Assembly: GCA_964397205.1 (NCBI GenBank)
Contig: CAYNIT010000302.1
Coordinates: forward strand, 1-5,117
DNA length: 5,117 nt
Origin: Phaeodactylibacter sp964397205
Lineage (GTDB): Bacteria; Bacteroidota; Bacteroidia; Chitinophagales; Saprospiraceae
Reading direction: 5' to 3'
In this document: piece after piece, positions 1 to 5,117 of the stretch
How the letters are laid out: every line of letters begins with the position of its first letter
How positions within the stretch are numbered: position 1 is the first letter of the stretch
Made by a program: the position numbers and the translations under genes
The notes under the pieces: generated by a model
What the model saw: only the letters and a program-made list of their open reading frames with translations
What the model was told of the DNA's origin: nothing
Database searches by the model: none

Positions 1-546
1 AATGGTGAAGTCAGTCATAGCGGGTGAATACACCGCCCCGCCTGCGCAGGGGCCCATAATGGCGGAAATCTGCGGCACGACACCGGAGGACATCACGTTG
101 CGGTAAAAAATATCCGCGTAGCCGCCTAGGGAGCGCACCCCCTCCTGAATCCGGGCTCCGCCGGAATCGTTCAGGCCGATAAGCGGCGCGCCATTCTTCA
201 TGGACATGTCCATGATTTTGCAAATCTTCTCGGCGTGCGTCTCCGAAAGAGAGCCGCCAAAAACAGTGAAATCCTGGGCAAAGACATAGACCAGGCGGCC
301 ATCCACAGTACCATAGCCGGTGACGACGCCGTCGCCGGGTATGCGCTGCTTGTCCATGCCAAAGTCTGTACAACGGTGCTTGACAAACGCGCCAATTTCC
401 TCAAAGGAGCCTTCATCGAGCAGGAAATGAATCCGTTCCCGGGCGGTCAGCTTCCCTTTTTCGTGCTGCTTGTCGATGCGTTTCTGGCCGCCGCTCAGTT
501 CGGCTTCAGCCAGCCTATTCTTGAGTTCTAGTAGTCGGTCTTTCAT
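1..546 (-). CDS. pccB: Acyl-CoA carboxylase beta subunit (propionyl-CoA carboxylase type), N-terminal part, cut by window edge
   Basis: Carboxyltransferase subunit of a biotin-dependent acyl-CoA carboxylase. The family moves CO2 from biotin on a partner alpha subunit to propionyl-CoA (or a related acyl-CoA) to give methylmalonyl-CoA in the cytosol. Only the first 182 residues are present, out of roughly 510-520 usual for the family, and the frame is open to base 1. Visible family signatures are KLTARERI (residues 32-39), the GDGVVTGYG strand (71-79), QDFTVFGGS (91-99), DSGGARIQEGV (127-137) and MGPCAGGAVYSPA (164-176). The last two glycine-rich stretches form the acyl-CoA binding and oxyanion region of the crotonase-like N domain. 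The ATG at 546 gives the normal family N-terminus (helix, then a GGxxRIxxQHxxGKLTARERI-like stretch), so the start is well supported. It lies 4 nt after the stop of the upstream methyltransferase, so the two are probably cotranscribed and perhaps translationally coupled; no Shine-Dalgarno sequence is seen. The exact acyl-CoA preference cannot be settled because the C domain is outside the window. Confidence 0.95.
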   Translation of the reverse strand, partial: MKDRLLELKNRLAEAELSGGQKRIDKQHEKGKLTARERIHFLLDEGSFEEIGAFVKHRCTDFGMDKQRIPGDGVVTGYGTVDGRLVYVFAQDFTVFGGSLSETHAEKICKIMDMSMKNGAPLIGLNDSGGARIQEGVRSLGGYADIFYRNVMSSGVVPQISAIMGPCAGGAVYSPAMTDFTI

Positions 547-550
547 AAGG

Positions 551-1354
551 TCAGTGTTTCTTTTGTATGATAAAGCCTTTTCCTATAGAATGCGCAGCTT
601 TGCCAAACAGAAAGTGGTCCACTGCGATGATTGCATCTGTAAATCTGGCCAACAATGGCTCCCGGGTAGTCGGGCGCAGGGCCAGCTTCTTCTCTTTGGC
701 TTCGGAGAGGTTGGTCGAATTGGCTTTCAAAAGCCGTTGCAACATCCCCGTCCAGTACATTTCCAGCAACGCGACAATGTAGCCGCTGAGGTTGCGTTCC
801 CGAAGCACGGAAAACCGGTGCCGCTCGGACCAATCCCTGAATTCCACCTTGGAAATTAAGTATTCGTGGCCAAAAGCGTAAGCACCCTGCGGGATTTTAT
901 ACTTGCCCAACCAGCTCAGCAAGCGGTTGATGGGATCGTAAGTAATGGGGTACTCCTGGCAGGGAAAAGTGATAAGGGCAATGCCATCGGGCTTCAGCAC
1001 CCGCTGCACCTCCTCGATCATCCGTTCCGGCTGCCCGACGTGCTCAATGACATCCACCGAGACGATGAGGTCAAAGGTATTGTCGGCAAAACTCAAGTCC
1101 AGAGCGTTTTCCACCCGGTACTCCAAGTTGGGAACGTTTTGGTTCAAGGCTTTAGCGTAAGCGATATCCCCCTCATTGATATCGCAGGCCGTCAATTTGC
1201 CACAGTAGCGAGCAAGCATCTGATCGTAATCGCCCTCGCCGGTCCCCAAATTAAGGGCCAGGCTAAACTGCCGCTCCTGCGACAGCTGCCGGAGGCTATT
1301 GCGAATAAACAGGTATCGGTTGCGATAGCTTGGAAACAGGAGTTTATAGTTCAT
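551..1354 (-). CDS. Class I SAM-dependent methyltransferase, substrate unknown
   Basis: A 267-residue Rossmann-fold methyltransferase, probably cytosolic or membrane-associated. Motif I, which binds SAM, is LNLGTGEG (34-41). The acidic residue closing strand 2 is D58 (ACDIN). The strand-4 motif FDLIVSVDVIEHV spans 94-106, and the post-strand LKPDG turn is at 120-124. This DVIEHV/LKPDG pattern is typical of the Methyltransf_11/UbiE-like superfamily, which acts on small molecules, lipids, quinones and sugars, so the fold is secure but the substrate is not. After the core (about 1-135) comes a C-terminal extension of about 130 residues with an aromatic, hydrophobic stretch around 189-210 (LSGYIVALLEMYWTGML) that could contact membrane or a lipid substrate; this is inference. 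The start at 1354 lies 32 nt after the stop of the upstream glycosyltransferase, with no terminator between, and the stop is 4 nt from the carboxylase start. No Shine-Dalgarno sequence is visible. By context it probably belongs with the glycosyltransferase and the other methyltransferase upstream. Confidence 0.9.
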   Translation of the reverse strand: MNYKLLFPSYRNRYLFIRNSLRQLSQERQFSLALNLGTGEGDYDQMLARYCGKLTACDINEGDIAYAKALNQNVPNLEYRVENALDLSFADNTFDLIVSVDVIEHVGQPERMIEEVQRVLKPDGIALITFPCQEYPITYDPINRLLSWLGKYKIPQGAYAFGHEYLISKVEFRDWSERHRFSVLRERNLSGYIVALLEMYWTGMLQRLLKANSTNLSEAKEKKLALRPTTREPLLARFTDAIIAVDHFLFGKAAHSIGKGFIIQKKH

Positions 1355-1386
1355 AAATCGTTTTGTCTTTGAAACCAGTGGCCAGC

Positions 1387-3612
1387 CTACAGCCGGTTCG
1401 CCATTTGCTGGTACTGCGCGGCTGCCTTCTCGTCGCCGAGTGTCCTGAGAATTCGGGCCGCCATCTCATAACCTGCCTTGAAGCGCGGATTGTCCTCTAC
1501 CGCCTGCTTCGCCTGTTCAAACGCCTCGCGGTATTGCTTTTGGTTTTCGTAGATCAGCCCCAGGTAGTAGTGGGCCACATAGTAATCGCTGTTGACACGC
1601 AGCAGCCGCTTGAAAGCGTCCGAAGCGCGTTGCGCCCGCCCGGTGTTGAGGTAGGCCAGCCCTTCGTAAAACAAGCCGCCTTCTACCTCCGGCGCTACCT
1701 CCTGCGCCTGCTCCGCCGCCTCCACAGCTTTTTGGAATTGCTTGAGGTTGAGGTAGGCATTGGCTAGGTTGATCCAGGCCAGTTCGTTGTCCGGGTGCAG
1801 CGCCGTCTCCTGGGATAGCGCTTCAGCGGCGGCTGCCCAGTCCCGCGACTTGATGGCTTTCATGCCCCGGTGGGCCAAGTTCTGCTCGTTCTTCTCAATG
1901 GCGACCAGGGGTACGCCATTGGCCTCGATGCGCTCTACGGTGCGGCTGTTGGGCCAGTTGCCCGACCGCAGATGGGCGCCCCGTATAAAACGGGAAGGAA
2001 AGATGCCGTAGTCCCAGGGCTCATCGTAGCGGCTGTTGAAGCGCACATAGTTCACCTCCACCTTATCGCGGTAGGCCTCTTTCAATTGGTAGCGGGTATT
2101 GTAGTAAAAAGAAGTGCCGATCTGCAGCTTCTCCTCCATGTCATCGTGCAGAATACCTTCTTCTTCCATCCAGGAGAGGGCTTGCTTCACGCTGATGCCC
2201 CAGTAGTCGGTTTCGTAGTAGCCATAGGCGCCCTGCAGGCCGCCCGCCAGCGGATTGAAATAAACGTATGGGTAAAAGGGATTGCGCAGAATGAACAGCA
2301 AAGCAGGCAGCGCCAGCGCCCCCAGCAGCCCGAGGGCAACGTAGCGGTTGCGCGACTGCCTTTGCTCTAGCGCAGCAATCAAGTGTTCCCAAGCTAGCGC
2401 CGATAGCACCAGGAGCGGGAAACCCGCGAACAACAAGTGCCGCCATCCATCGTACAAGTTGCTGTCCTTCAAAATGACGTAGGCAATCGGAAAAACACCA
2501 GCAAACAGCAATACCCCCACGCCCATGCCAGCGAAGTCCTTGAACAGGCCCCTGACTTGTACCAGCGCCAGCGCCAGCCCCAACAAAACAGGCAGCGAGA
2601 GCGTCATGCCCATCCAAAGCAGCGGATAATACCCCGGCGCTTCGTCCGATAGTATGTTATCGCCCTGGAACAGCAGACGGATCTGAATAGAAAACTCGGA
2701 GAAAATGTTGAAAGCTTCCTGCGTGTGCTCCAGGGGGGACTGCAAGCCGTAGGGCCAAAAAAGCAAGGCCAGCAAAAAGCTGCCGAGGCTCGTACCAATG
2801 AGTAGGGCCGCGTAGCGCAGCACCAGTTTGAACGGCTCCTTAGGCAGCAGCACCTTTACCAGAAAGTCAACGCCCATGAACAAGCCAGCGTAGAAGAAAA
2901 TCAGGACACCGCCCACCCGGGTGCCAATCGCCAGGGTCGCTCCCAGTACAAATCCAAGCAAATTGCGCCAGTGGTAGCCGGGCAAATCCCGCAGGATGCG
3001 GAACAGATAATACAAGGAAACCATATAGCCGGCCGCAAAGGGGATATCCTTTGAATTCATCAGAGCGTGCCCCAGCACCCGGGGGCAAAGGGCAAAAACA
3101 GCCATGGCAATCAGCGCCCCCCGCCAGCCGGCCAGCTCCCGCACAAATAGCGCTCCGAACAAAAAGCCCAGGAACCCGAACAGGGCAATGAAAATATGCC
3201 GCACCTGATGGTAAGCCGGGTCCAGAGGCTCGTTGCCCAGCGCCCGGTTGACCAGGCCAGTGGTCAGGTCAAACAGGCCGCCGTAGTAGCGCACGAATTT
3301 CTGATACCCTTCCTCTTCGTTGTACAACACTTTATCATCAGCACCAAAGGAAAGGTAGTAATCGGTCAGGTGCTCAGAGTAAAGGTTTTGGAATTTATCG
3401 TCTCCATTGATGCCATTCTGGGTGGAGAGCAGCAACATCGACAGCAGCACGATGGCGCTCAAGCCCCAAAACCACTGCCGTAGCCTGGCTTGGTTGCCCT
3501 CCTGCAGATTGGGGCGCGGCCCGTACAGCGCTTTTCCCCAAGCCATCTTTTTCTTTGGCTTTTGATCTACGCGCCGCTTTTTGCGGGTGGTCTTTTTTTT
3601 CTTTTGGCTCAT
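1387..3612 (-). CDS. GT-C/GT39-like integral membrane glycosyltransferase with C-terminal TPR array
   Basis: A 741-residue protein with three parts. (1) A very basic N-tail: 13 of residues 4-22 are K or R. (2) A polytopic membrane region with about 11 hydrophobic segments by eye, near 47-63, 138-158, 164-180, 190-206, 216-231, 233-256, 265-286, 329-351, 361-381, 391-413 and 424-442. (3) A soluble C-terminus with tetratricopeptide repeats starting at 576, 610, 644, 678 and 712, an exact 34-residue period. An acidic pair, D71-D72, sits right after the first membrane segment in a long first loop (64-137), as expected for the catalytic acid of GT-C enzymes that use polyprenyl-phosphate sugars. 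Other likely family motifs are RYYGGLFDL (108-116), NSKDIPFA (186-193), SNLYDGWRHLLF (384-395) and ETDYWGISVKQALSWM (467-482). With the basic tail inside and 11 spans, loop 1 and the TPRs would be periplasmic. Sugar and acceptor are unknown. An alternative start at Met23 (3546) would drop the basic tail. The gene is 14 nt downstream of the first methyltransferase and appears cotranscribed with it. Confidence 0.85.
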   Translation of the reverse strand: MSQKKKKTTRKKRRVDQKPKKKMAWGKALYGPRPNLQEGNQARLRQWFWGLSAIVLLSMLLLSTQNGINGDDKFQNLYSEHLTDYYLSFGADDKVLYNEEEGYQKFVRYYGGLFDLTTGLVNRALGNEPLDPAYHQVRHIFIALFGFLGFLFGALFVRELAGWRGALIAMAVFALCPRVLGHALMNSKDIPFAAGYMVSLYYLFRILRDLPGYHWRNLLGFVLGATLAIGTRVGGVLIFFYAGLFMGVDFLVKVLLPKEPFKLVLRYAALLIGTSLGSFLLALLFWPYGLQSPLEHTQEAFNIFSEFSIQIRLLFQGDNILSDEAPGYYPLLWMGMTLSLPVLLGLALALVQVRGLFKDFAGMGVGVLLFAGVFPIAYVILKDSNLYDGWRHLLFAGFPLLVLSALAWEHLIAALEQRQSRNRYVALGLLGALALPALLFILRNPFYPYVYFNPLAGGLQGAYGYYETDYWGISVKQALSWMEEEGILHDDMEEKLQIGTSFYYNTRYQLKEAYRDKVEVNYVRFNSRYDEPWDYGIFPSRFIRGAHLRSGNWPNSRTVERIEANGVPLVAIEKNEQNLAHRGMKAIKSRDWAAAAEALSQETALHPDNELAWINLANAYLNLKQFQKAVEAAEQAQEVAPEVEGGLFYEGLAYLNTGRAQRASDAFKRLLRVNSDYYVAHYYLGLIYENQKQYREAFEQAKQAVEDNPRFKAGYEMAARILRTLGDEKAAAQYQQMANRL
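1390..1887 (-). other. Tetratricopeptide repeat array at the C-terminus of the membrane glycosyltransferase
   Basis: Residues 576-741 divide into four full 34-residue TPR units (576-609, 610-643, 644-677, 678-711) and a shorter final unit (712-741). Units 2 and 4 are the clearest, with the W/Y-x-x-L/G-x-x-Y pattern in helix A (for example AWINLANAYLNL and AHYYLGLIYEN), a conserved Ala in helix B, and P at or near position 32 (AP, NP). TPRs are protein-interaction scaffolds, so this domain probably binds a partner or acceptor protein; which one cannot be told from sequence. Confidence 0.85.
3593..3600 (-). repeat. A8 homopolymer in codons 5-7 of the glycosyltransferase gene
   Basis: The plus strand carries eight consecutive T, read as eight A on the coding strand, inside a Lys-rich start (MSQKKKKTTRKK). 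Runs of this length can slip during replication or transcription. A change of one base here would shift the frame immediately after the start, but translation could still begin at Met23 (3546). The run may only reflect AAA/AAG lysine codons. Confidence 0.6.
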
Positions 3613-3626
3613 ATGGGAAGCGTTGT

Positions 3627-4382
3627 TTAGCGGTCCTGCTGTTTGGTGCCGATACAGAAGGTACTCACCCCGAAAGGATACTGTACCCAGTCCATCAGGC
3701 GGTTTTCGGTGTTCAGCAAGCCAAATAGCAATTTATTTACCGCCGGATTGGGAGCATTCAAGTCCTCCCGGGGCATCTTTTCTCCAGCGATTTTTGCCTT
3801 CAGGTTTTTAGCGGTTCGGAAAAGAAGGATGGGCAAGAAGAGGGTAAAGTTCCAGTACCCCTTGCTCAGGAGCCGGAACCGATGCGCCTTCATCTTACGC
3901 TCTAGCTCCGGCAGCGTGTAGCGGCGGAAATGGTGGTTGACCACATCATGCGGGCTCCAGAGCGACATAAAAGCCGGTACGAAAACGATGAGCCGCCCGC
4001 CCGGCTTCAGCAGTTCGTACCAGCGCCGCAGCGCAGCGGCATCATCCTCGATATGCTCCAGGCAATCAGAAGCAACGATGCAGTCAAAGCTGTTGGGCTC
4101 AAAGCCTTCCACTTTTGCCCCATCCCCCAGGTAGGTATTGTTCAAGCCTTTCTCATGGCAGCGCTCGATGGCCTCCTTGCTGATGTCCACCCCGTATACA
4201 TCCTCAGGAGCAGCTCCCGCCTCGATCAACTTTTCCAGGAGCACCCCGGTAGAGCAGCCAACATCAAGGTAAGTCTTGCCAGGCGCCACCTCTGCCATCT
4301 CGATGACTTTTCGGCGGCGCGAAGCGAACCACCAGTGGTAATTTTCAAGAGAGTGATACTTTTTTTCGTACGTTTTATCCAT
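3627..4382 (-). CDS. Class I SAM-dependent methyltransferase of the kind found in envelope-glycan clusters
   Basis: A 251-residue Rossmann-fold methyltransferase. The N-terminus YHSLENYHWWFASRRRKVI (9-27), with its HWWF-x-x-RR core, resembles a methyltransferase subfamily often found beside glycosyltransferases; that association is from memory of the family. The SAM-binding motif I is YLDVGCSTGVLL (38-49), the acidic strand-2 end is GVDIS (64-68, D66), the strand-4 motif DCIVASDCLEHIEDD spans 100-114, and LKPGGRLIVFVPA covers 125-137. A conserved-looking substrate-side segment follows: SPHDVVNHHFRRYTLPEL (143-160). Residues 175-195 (GYWNFTLFLPILLFRTAK) are hydrophobic and aromatic and may lie on the membrane or a lipid substrate. 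It is the first gene of the minus-strand group. Its start at 4382 faces the 201-nt divergent intergenic region, and its stop is 14 nt before the glycosyltransferase start. A role in methylating a sugar, lipid-linked intermediate or glycan is inferred; the substrate is unknown. Confidence 0.9.
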   Translation of the reverse strand: MDKTYEKKYHSLENYHWWFASRRRKVIEMAEVAPGKTYLDVGCSTGVLLEKLIEAGAAPEDVYGVDISKEAIERCHEKGLNNTYLGDGAKVEGFEPNSFDCIVASDCLEHIEDDAAALRRWYELLKPGGRLIVFVPAFMSLWSPHDVVNHHFRRYTLPELERKMKAHRFRLLSKGYWNFTLFLPILLFRTAKNLKAKIAGEKMPREDLNAPNPAVNKLLFGLLNTENRLMDWVQYPFGVSTFCIGTKQQDR

Positions 4383-4419
4383 TAAGACTTGGTTTGTGCT
4401 GACCCAGGCTGCGGCCTCT

Positions 4420-4432
4420 GCTTATTTTAAGC
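4420..4432. repeat. Short inverted repeat upstream of the minus-strand operon
   Basis: GCTTA and TAAGC arms (5 bp each) flank a 3-nt TTT centre. It lies 38 nt upstream of the first methyltransferase start and could be in its leader or act as a protein site. It is short enough to be chance. Confidence 0.3.
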
Positions 4433-4441
4433 CGCCAAGAT

Positions 4442-4451
4442 AAAAATTATA
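4442..4451 (-). promoter_or_regulatory. Weak candidate promoter element for the minus-strand operon
   Basis: On the minus strand this stretch reads TATAATTTTT. It contains TAATTTTT, which differs from the Bacteroidota -7 consensus TAnnTTTG only at the last base, and also the sigma-70-like hexamer TATAAT. A second near match, TACTTTTC, lies at 4462-4455. No TTTG-like -33 element sits at good spacing from either one. The region between the divergent genes must hold a promoter for the operon, but the exact site is uncertain. Confidence 0.3.
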
Positions 4452-4512
4452 CGGGAAAAGTAGCTTGCCAGAACTTTGGTTAAGGGCTCCAAACCACACA
4501 GCCGCAGGACTT

Positions 4513-4526
4513 TTTGCAATTTGCAA
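4513..4526 (+). repeat. Tandem direct repeat TTTGCAA x2 in the promoter region
   Basis: Two perfect adjacent copies of TTTGCAA lie upstream of the -7 element for the aminotransferase. The second copy supplies a TTTG (4520-4523) that could act as the -33 element, although its 25-nt spacing to the -7 box is longer than the usual 19-21. Confidence 0.5.
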
Positions 4527-4532
4527 TACGGA

Positions 4533-4542
4533 TAATCGATTA
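4533..4542. promoter_or_regulatory. Perfect 10-nt palindrome TAATCGATTA between promoter elements, possible operator
   Basis: The palindrome has no spacer and ends 6 nt before the TAnnTTTG box, between it and the putative -33 element. A dimeric regulator bound there would block RNA polymerase. The next flanking bases do not pair, so the symmetry is limited to 10 bases. Function is inferred from position only. Confidence 0.35.
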
Positions 4543-4548
4543 AAAGCC

Positions 4549-4556
4549 TACTTTTG
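4549..4556 (+). promoter_or_regulatory. Bacteroidota-type -7 promoter element (TACTTTTG) of the aminotransferase gene
   Basis: An exact match to TAnnTTTG, the -7 consensus of the Bacteroidota primary sigma factor. It lies 27 nt before the ATG at 4584, which predicts transcription starting near 4562-4564 and a leader of about 20 nt rich in A. The -33 partner is imperfectly placed (TTTG at 4520-4523). Confidence 0.65.
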
Positions 4557-4583
4557 CAGCACTTACAAAAAAGCTCCTGAAAA

Positions 4584-5117
4584 ATGGCCAAAGCAACCAA
4601 CGAGCACCTTTCTCAGCGCATCCTGCAGATGGAGGAGTCCGCTACCATCAAAATGGCGCAGATGGCACGTGACCTCGCCGCAAAAGGGCATGATGTCATA
4701 AGCCTCAGCCTGGGGGAACCAGATTTCGACACCCCAGAACACATTAAGACAGCGGCCAAACAAGCCCTCGAGCAGGGCTACACCAAGTATACGCCTGTAC
4801 CAGGGCTGCCGGAACTCCGCAGAGCCATCCAAACCAAATTCCAACGGGACAACGGGCTGGAATTCAGCCTCGATCAGATCGTCGTGTCCAACGGCGCCAA
4901 ACAATCCATCGCTAATATTTGCATGGCCCTGCTCAACGAAGGCGATGAAGTCGTTATCCTTACGCCTTACTGGGTTTCCTACTCGGCAATCGTGCGGCTG
5001 GCTGGAGGCGTGCCGGTGGAGGTCAGCGCCGGTATAGAGCAGGACTACAAGGTCGGCCCCAAGCAGCTGAGGGCAGCCATTACCCCCCGCACCCGGCTAC
5101 TGCTGTTTTCCTCCCCC
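4584..5117 (+). CDS. aspC: PLP-dependent class I aminotransferase (aspartate aminotransferase type), N-terminal part, cut by window edge
   Basis: Cytosolic enzyme that moves an amino group between an amino acid (probably aspartate) and 2-oxoglutarate using pyridoxal phosphate. Only 178 residues, from a usual length of about 395-400, are in the window, and the frame is open to the last base. Family signatures are LSLGEPDFDTP (41-51, substrate-side glycine loop), GYTKYTPVPGLPELRRAI (65-82), VSNGAKQSI (101-109, where the GAKQ turn contacts the PLP phosphate) and LTPYWVSY (126-133, with W130 expected to stack on the PLP ring). The final SSP (176-178) is the start of the conserved SSPxNPxG segment. 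The catalytic lysine is outside the window. The ATG is the only reasonable start because an in-frame TGA lies at 4578-4580. The leader is A-rich without a Shine-Dalgarno sequence. The gene diverges from the minus-strand operon. Related aminotransferases with other substrates cannot be excluded, so the symbol is provisional. Confidence 0.93.
   Translation, partial: MAKATNEHLSQRILQMEESATIKMAQMARDLAAKGHDVISLSLGEPDFDTPEHIKTAAKQALEQGYTKYTPVPGLPELRRAIQTKFQRDNGLEFSLDQIVVSNGAKQSIANICMALLNEGDEVVILTPYWVSYSAIVRLAGGVPVEVSAGIEQDYKVGPKQLRAAITPRTRLLLFSSP

Larger units (their letters stand above)
1..4382 (-). other. Candidate four-gene operon: methyltransferase, GT39-TPR, methyltransferase, acyl-CoA carboxylase beta
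   Basis: Four genes follow one another on the minus strand with gaps of 14, 32 and 4 nt and no hairpin followed by a U-run in any gap. Such spacing usually means one transcript. The 3' end lies outside the window, so more genes could follow the carboxylase. Internal promoters cannot be excluded, although the gaps are too short to hold one outside coding sequence. Confidence 0.75.

Noticed and set aside
11..373. Minus-strand frame of 120 codons inside the carboxylase gene, in another reading frame
   Set aside because: It is Arg/Cys/Trp-rich noise. The correct frame gives an uninterrupted PccB family sequence.
866..1372. Open plus-strand frame of 168 codons opposite the second methyltransferase
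   Set aside because: It is antisense to a gene with clear SAM-binding motifs, and its product shows no recognisable domain.
1355..1386. Possible terminator or separate promoter between the glycosyltransferase and the second methyltransferase
   Set aside because: The 32-nt gap has no hairpin followed by a U-run and no TAnnTTTG element.
1870..2370. Open plus-strand frame of 166 codons opposite the glycosyltransferase gene
   Set aside because: It overlaps the conserved post-membrane segment and the TPR start of the real gene and encodes low-complexity Val/Gln-rich sequence typical of an antisense frame in a GC-rich gene.
2141..2617. Minus-strand frame of 158 codons inside the glycosyltransferase gene, in another reading frame
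   Set aside because: It is Ala/Gly/Arg-rich without motifs and lies wholly within a well-supported gene on the same strand.
3930..4385. Plus-strand frame of 151 codons opposite the first methyltransferase
   Set aside because: It is antisense to clear methyltransferase motifs and has no domain of its own.
4563..4904. Minus-strand frame of 113 codons opposite the aminotransferase start
   Set aside because: The plus strand carries unmistakable aminotransferase motifs over the same bases.

Overview
The window reads as a piece of a bacterial chromosome with moderately high GC content, most likely from the Bacteroidota. A Saprospiria/Lewinella-type marine lineage is plausible but not proven. Three things point that way: no convincing Shine-Dalgarno sequence before any start, A-rich leaders, and an exact match to the Bacteroidota -7 promoter consensus TAnnTTTG just upstream of the rightmost gene. 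The protein families (PccB-like acyl-CoA carboxylase, GT39-like glycosyltransferase with TPRs, class I aminotransferase) fit that assignment. No RNA gene, CRISPR array, insertion sequence or other mobile-element signature was seen.

Layout. Positions 4382 down to 1 hold four tightly packed minus-strand genes that look like one transcription unit: a class I SAM-dependent methyltransferase (4382-3627), then after 14 nt a polytopic GT-C/GT39-like membrane glycosyltransferase with a C-terminal TPR array (3612-1387), then after 32 nt a second class I SAM-dependent methyltransferase (1354-551), then after 4 nt the first 182 codons of an acyl-CoA (propionyl/methylmalonyl-CoA type) carboxylase beta subunit that runs off the left edge (546-1). 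A 201-nt divergent intergenic region (4383-4583) follows. To its right, on the plus strand, lie the first 178 codons of a PLP-dependent class I aminotransferase of the aspartate aminotransferase type, which runs off the right edge (4584-5117).

How the genes may work together. The methyltransferase / GT39-TPR / methyltransferase trio looks like a small envelope-glycan or lipid-linked-sugar module. A membrane enzyme would use a polyprenyl-phosphate sugar donor on the periplasmic side, and two soluble or membrane-associated methyltransferases would modify a sugar, lipid carrier or related substrate. The carboxylase (acyl-CoA metabolism) and the aminotransferase (amino-acid metabolism) are housekeeping enzymes. 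The carboxylase may simply share the transcript. The substrate of the trio cannot be read from sequence. It is the least understood part of the window and the part most worth pursuing.
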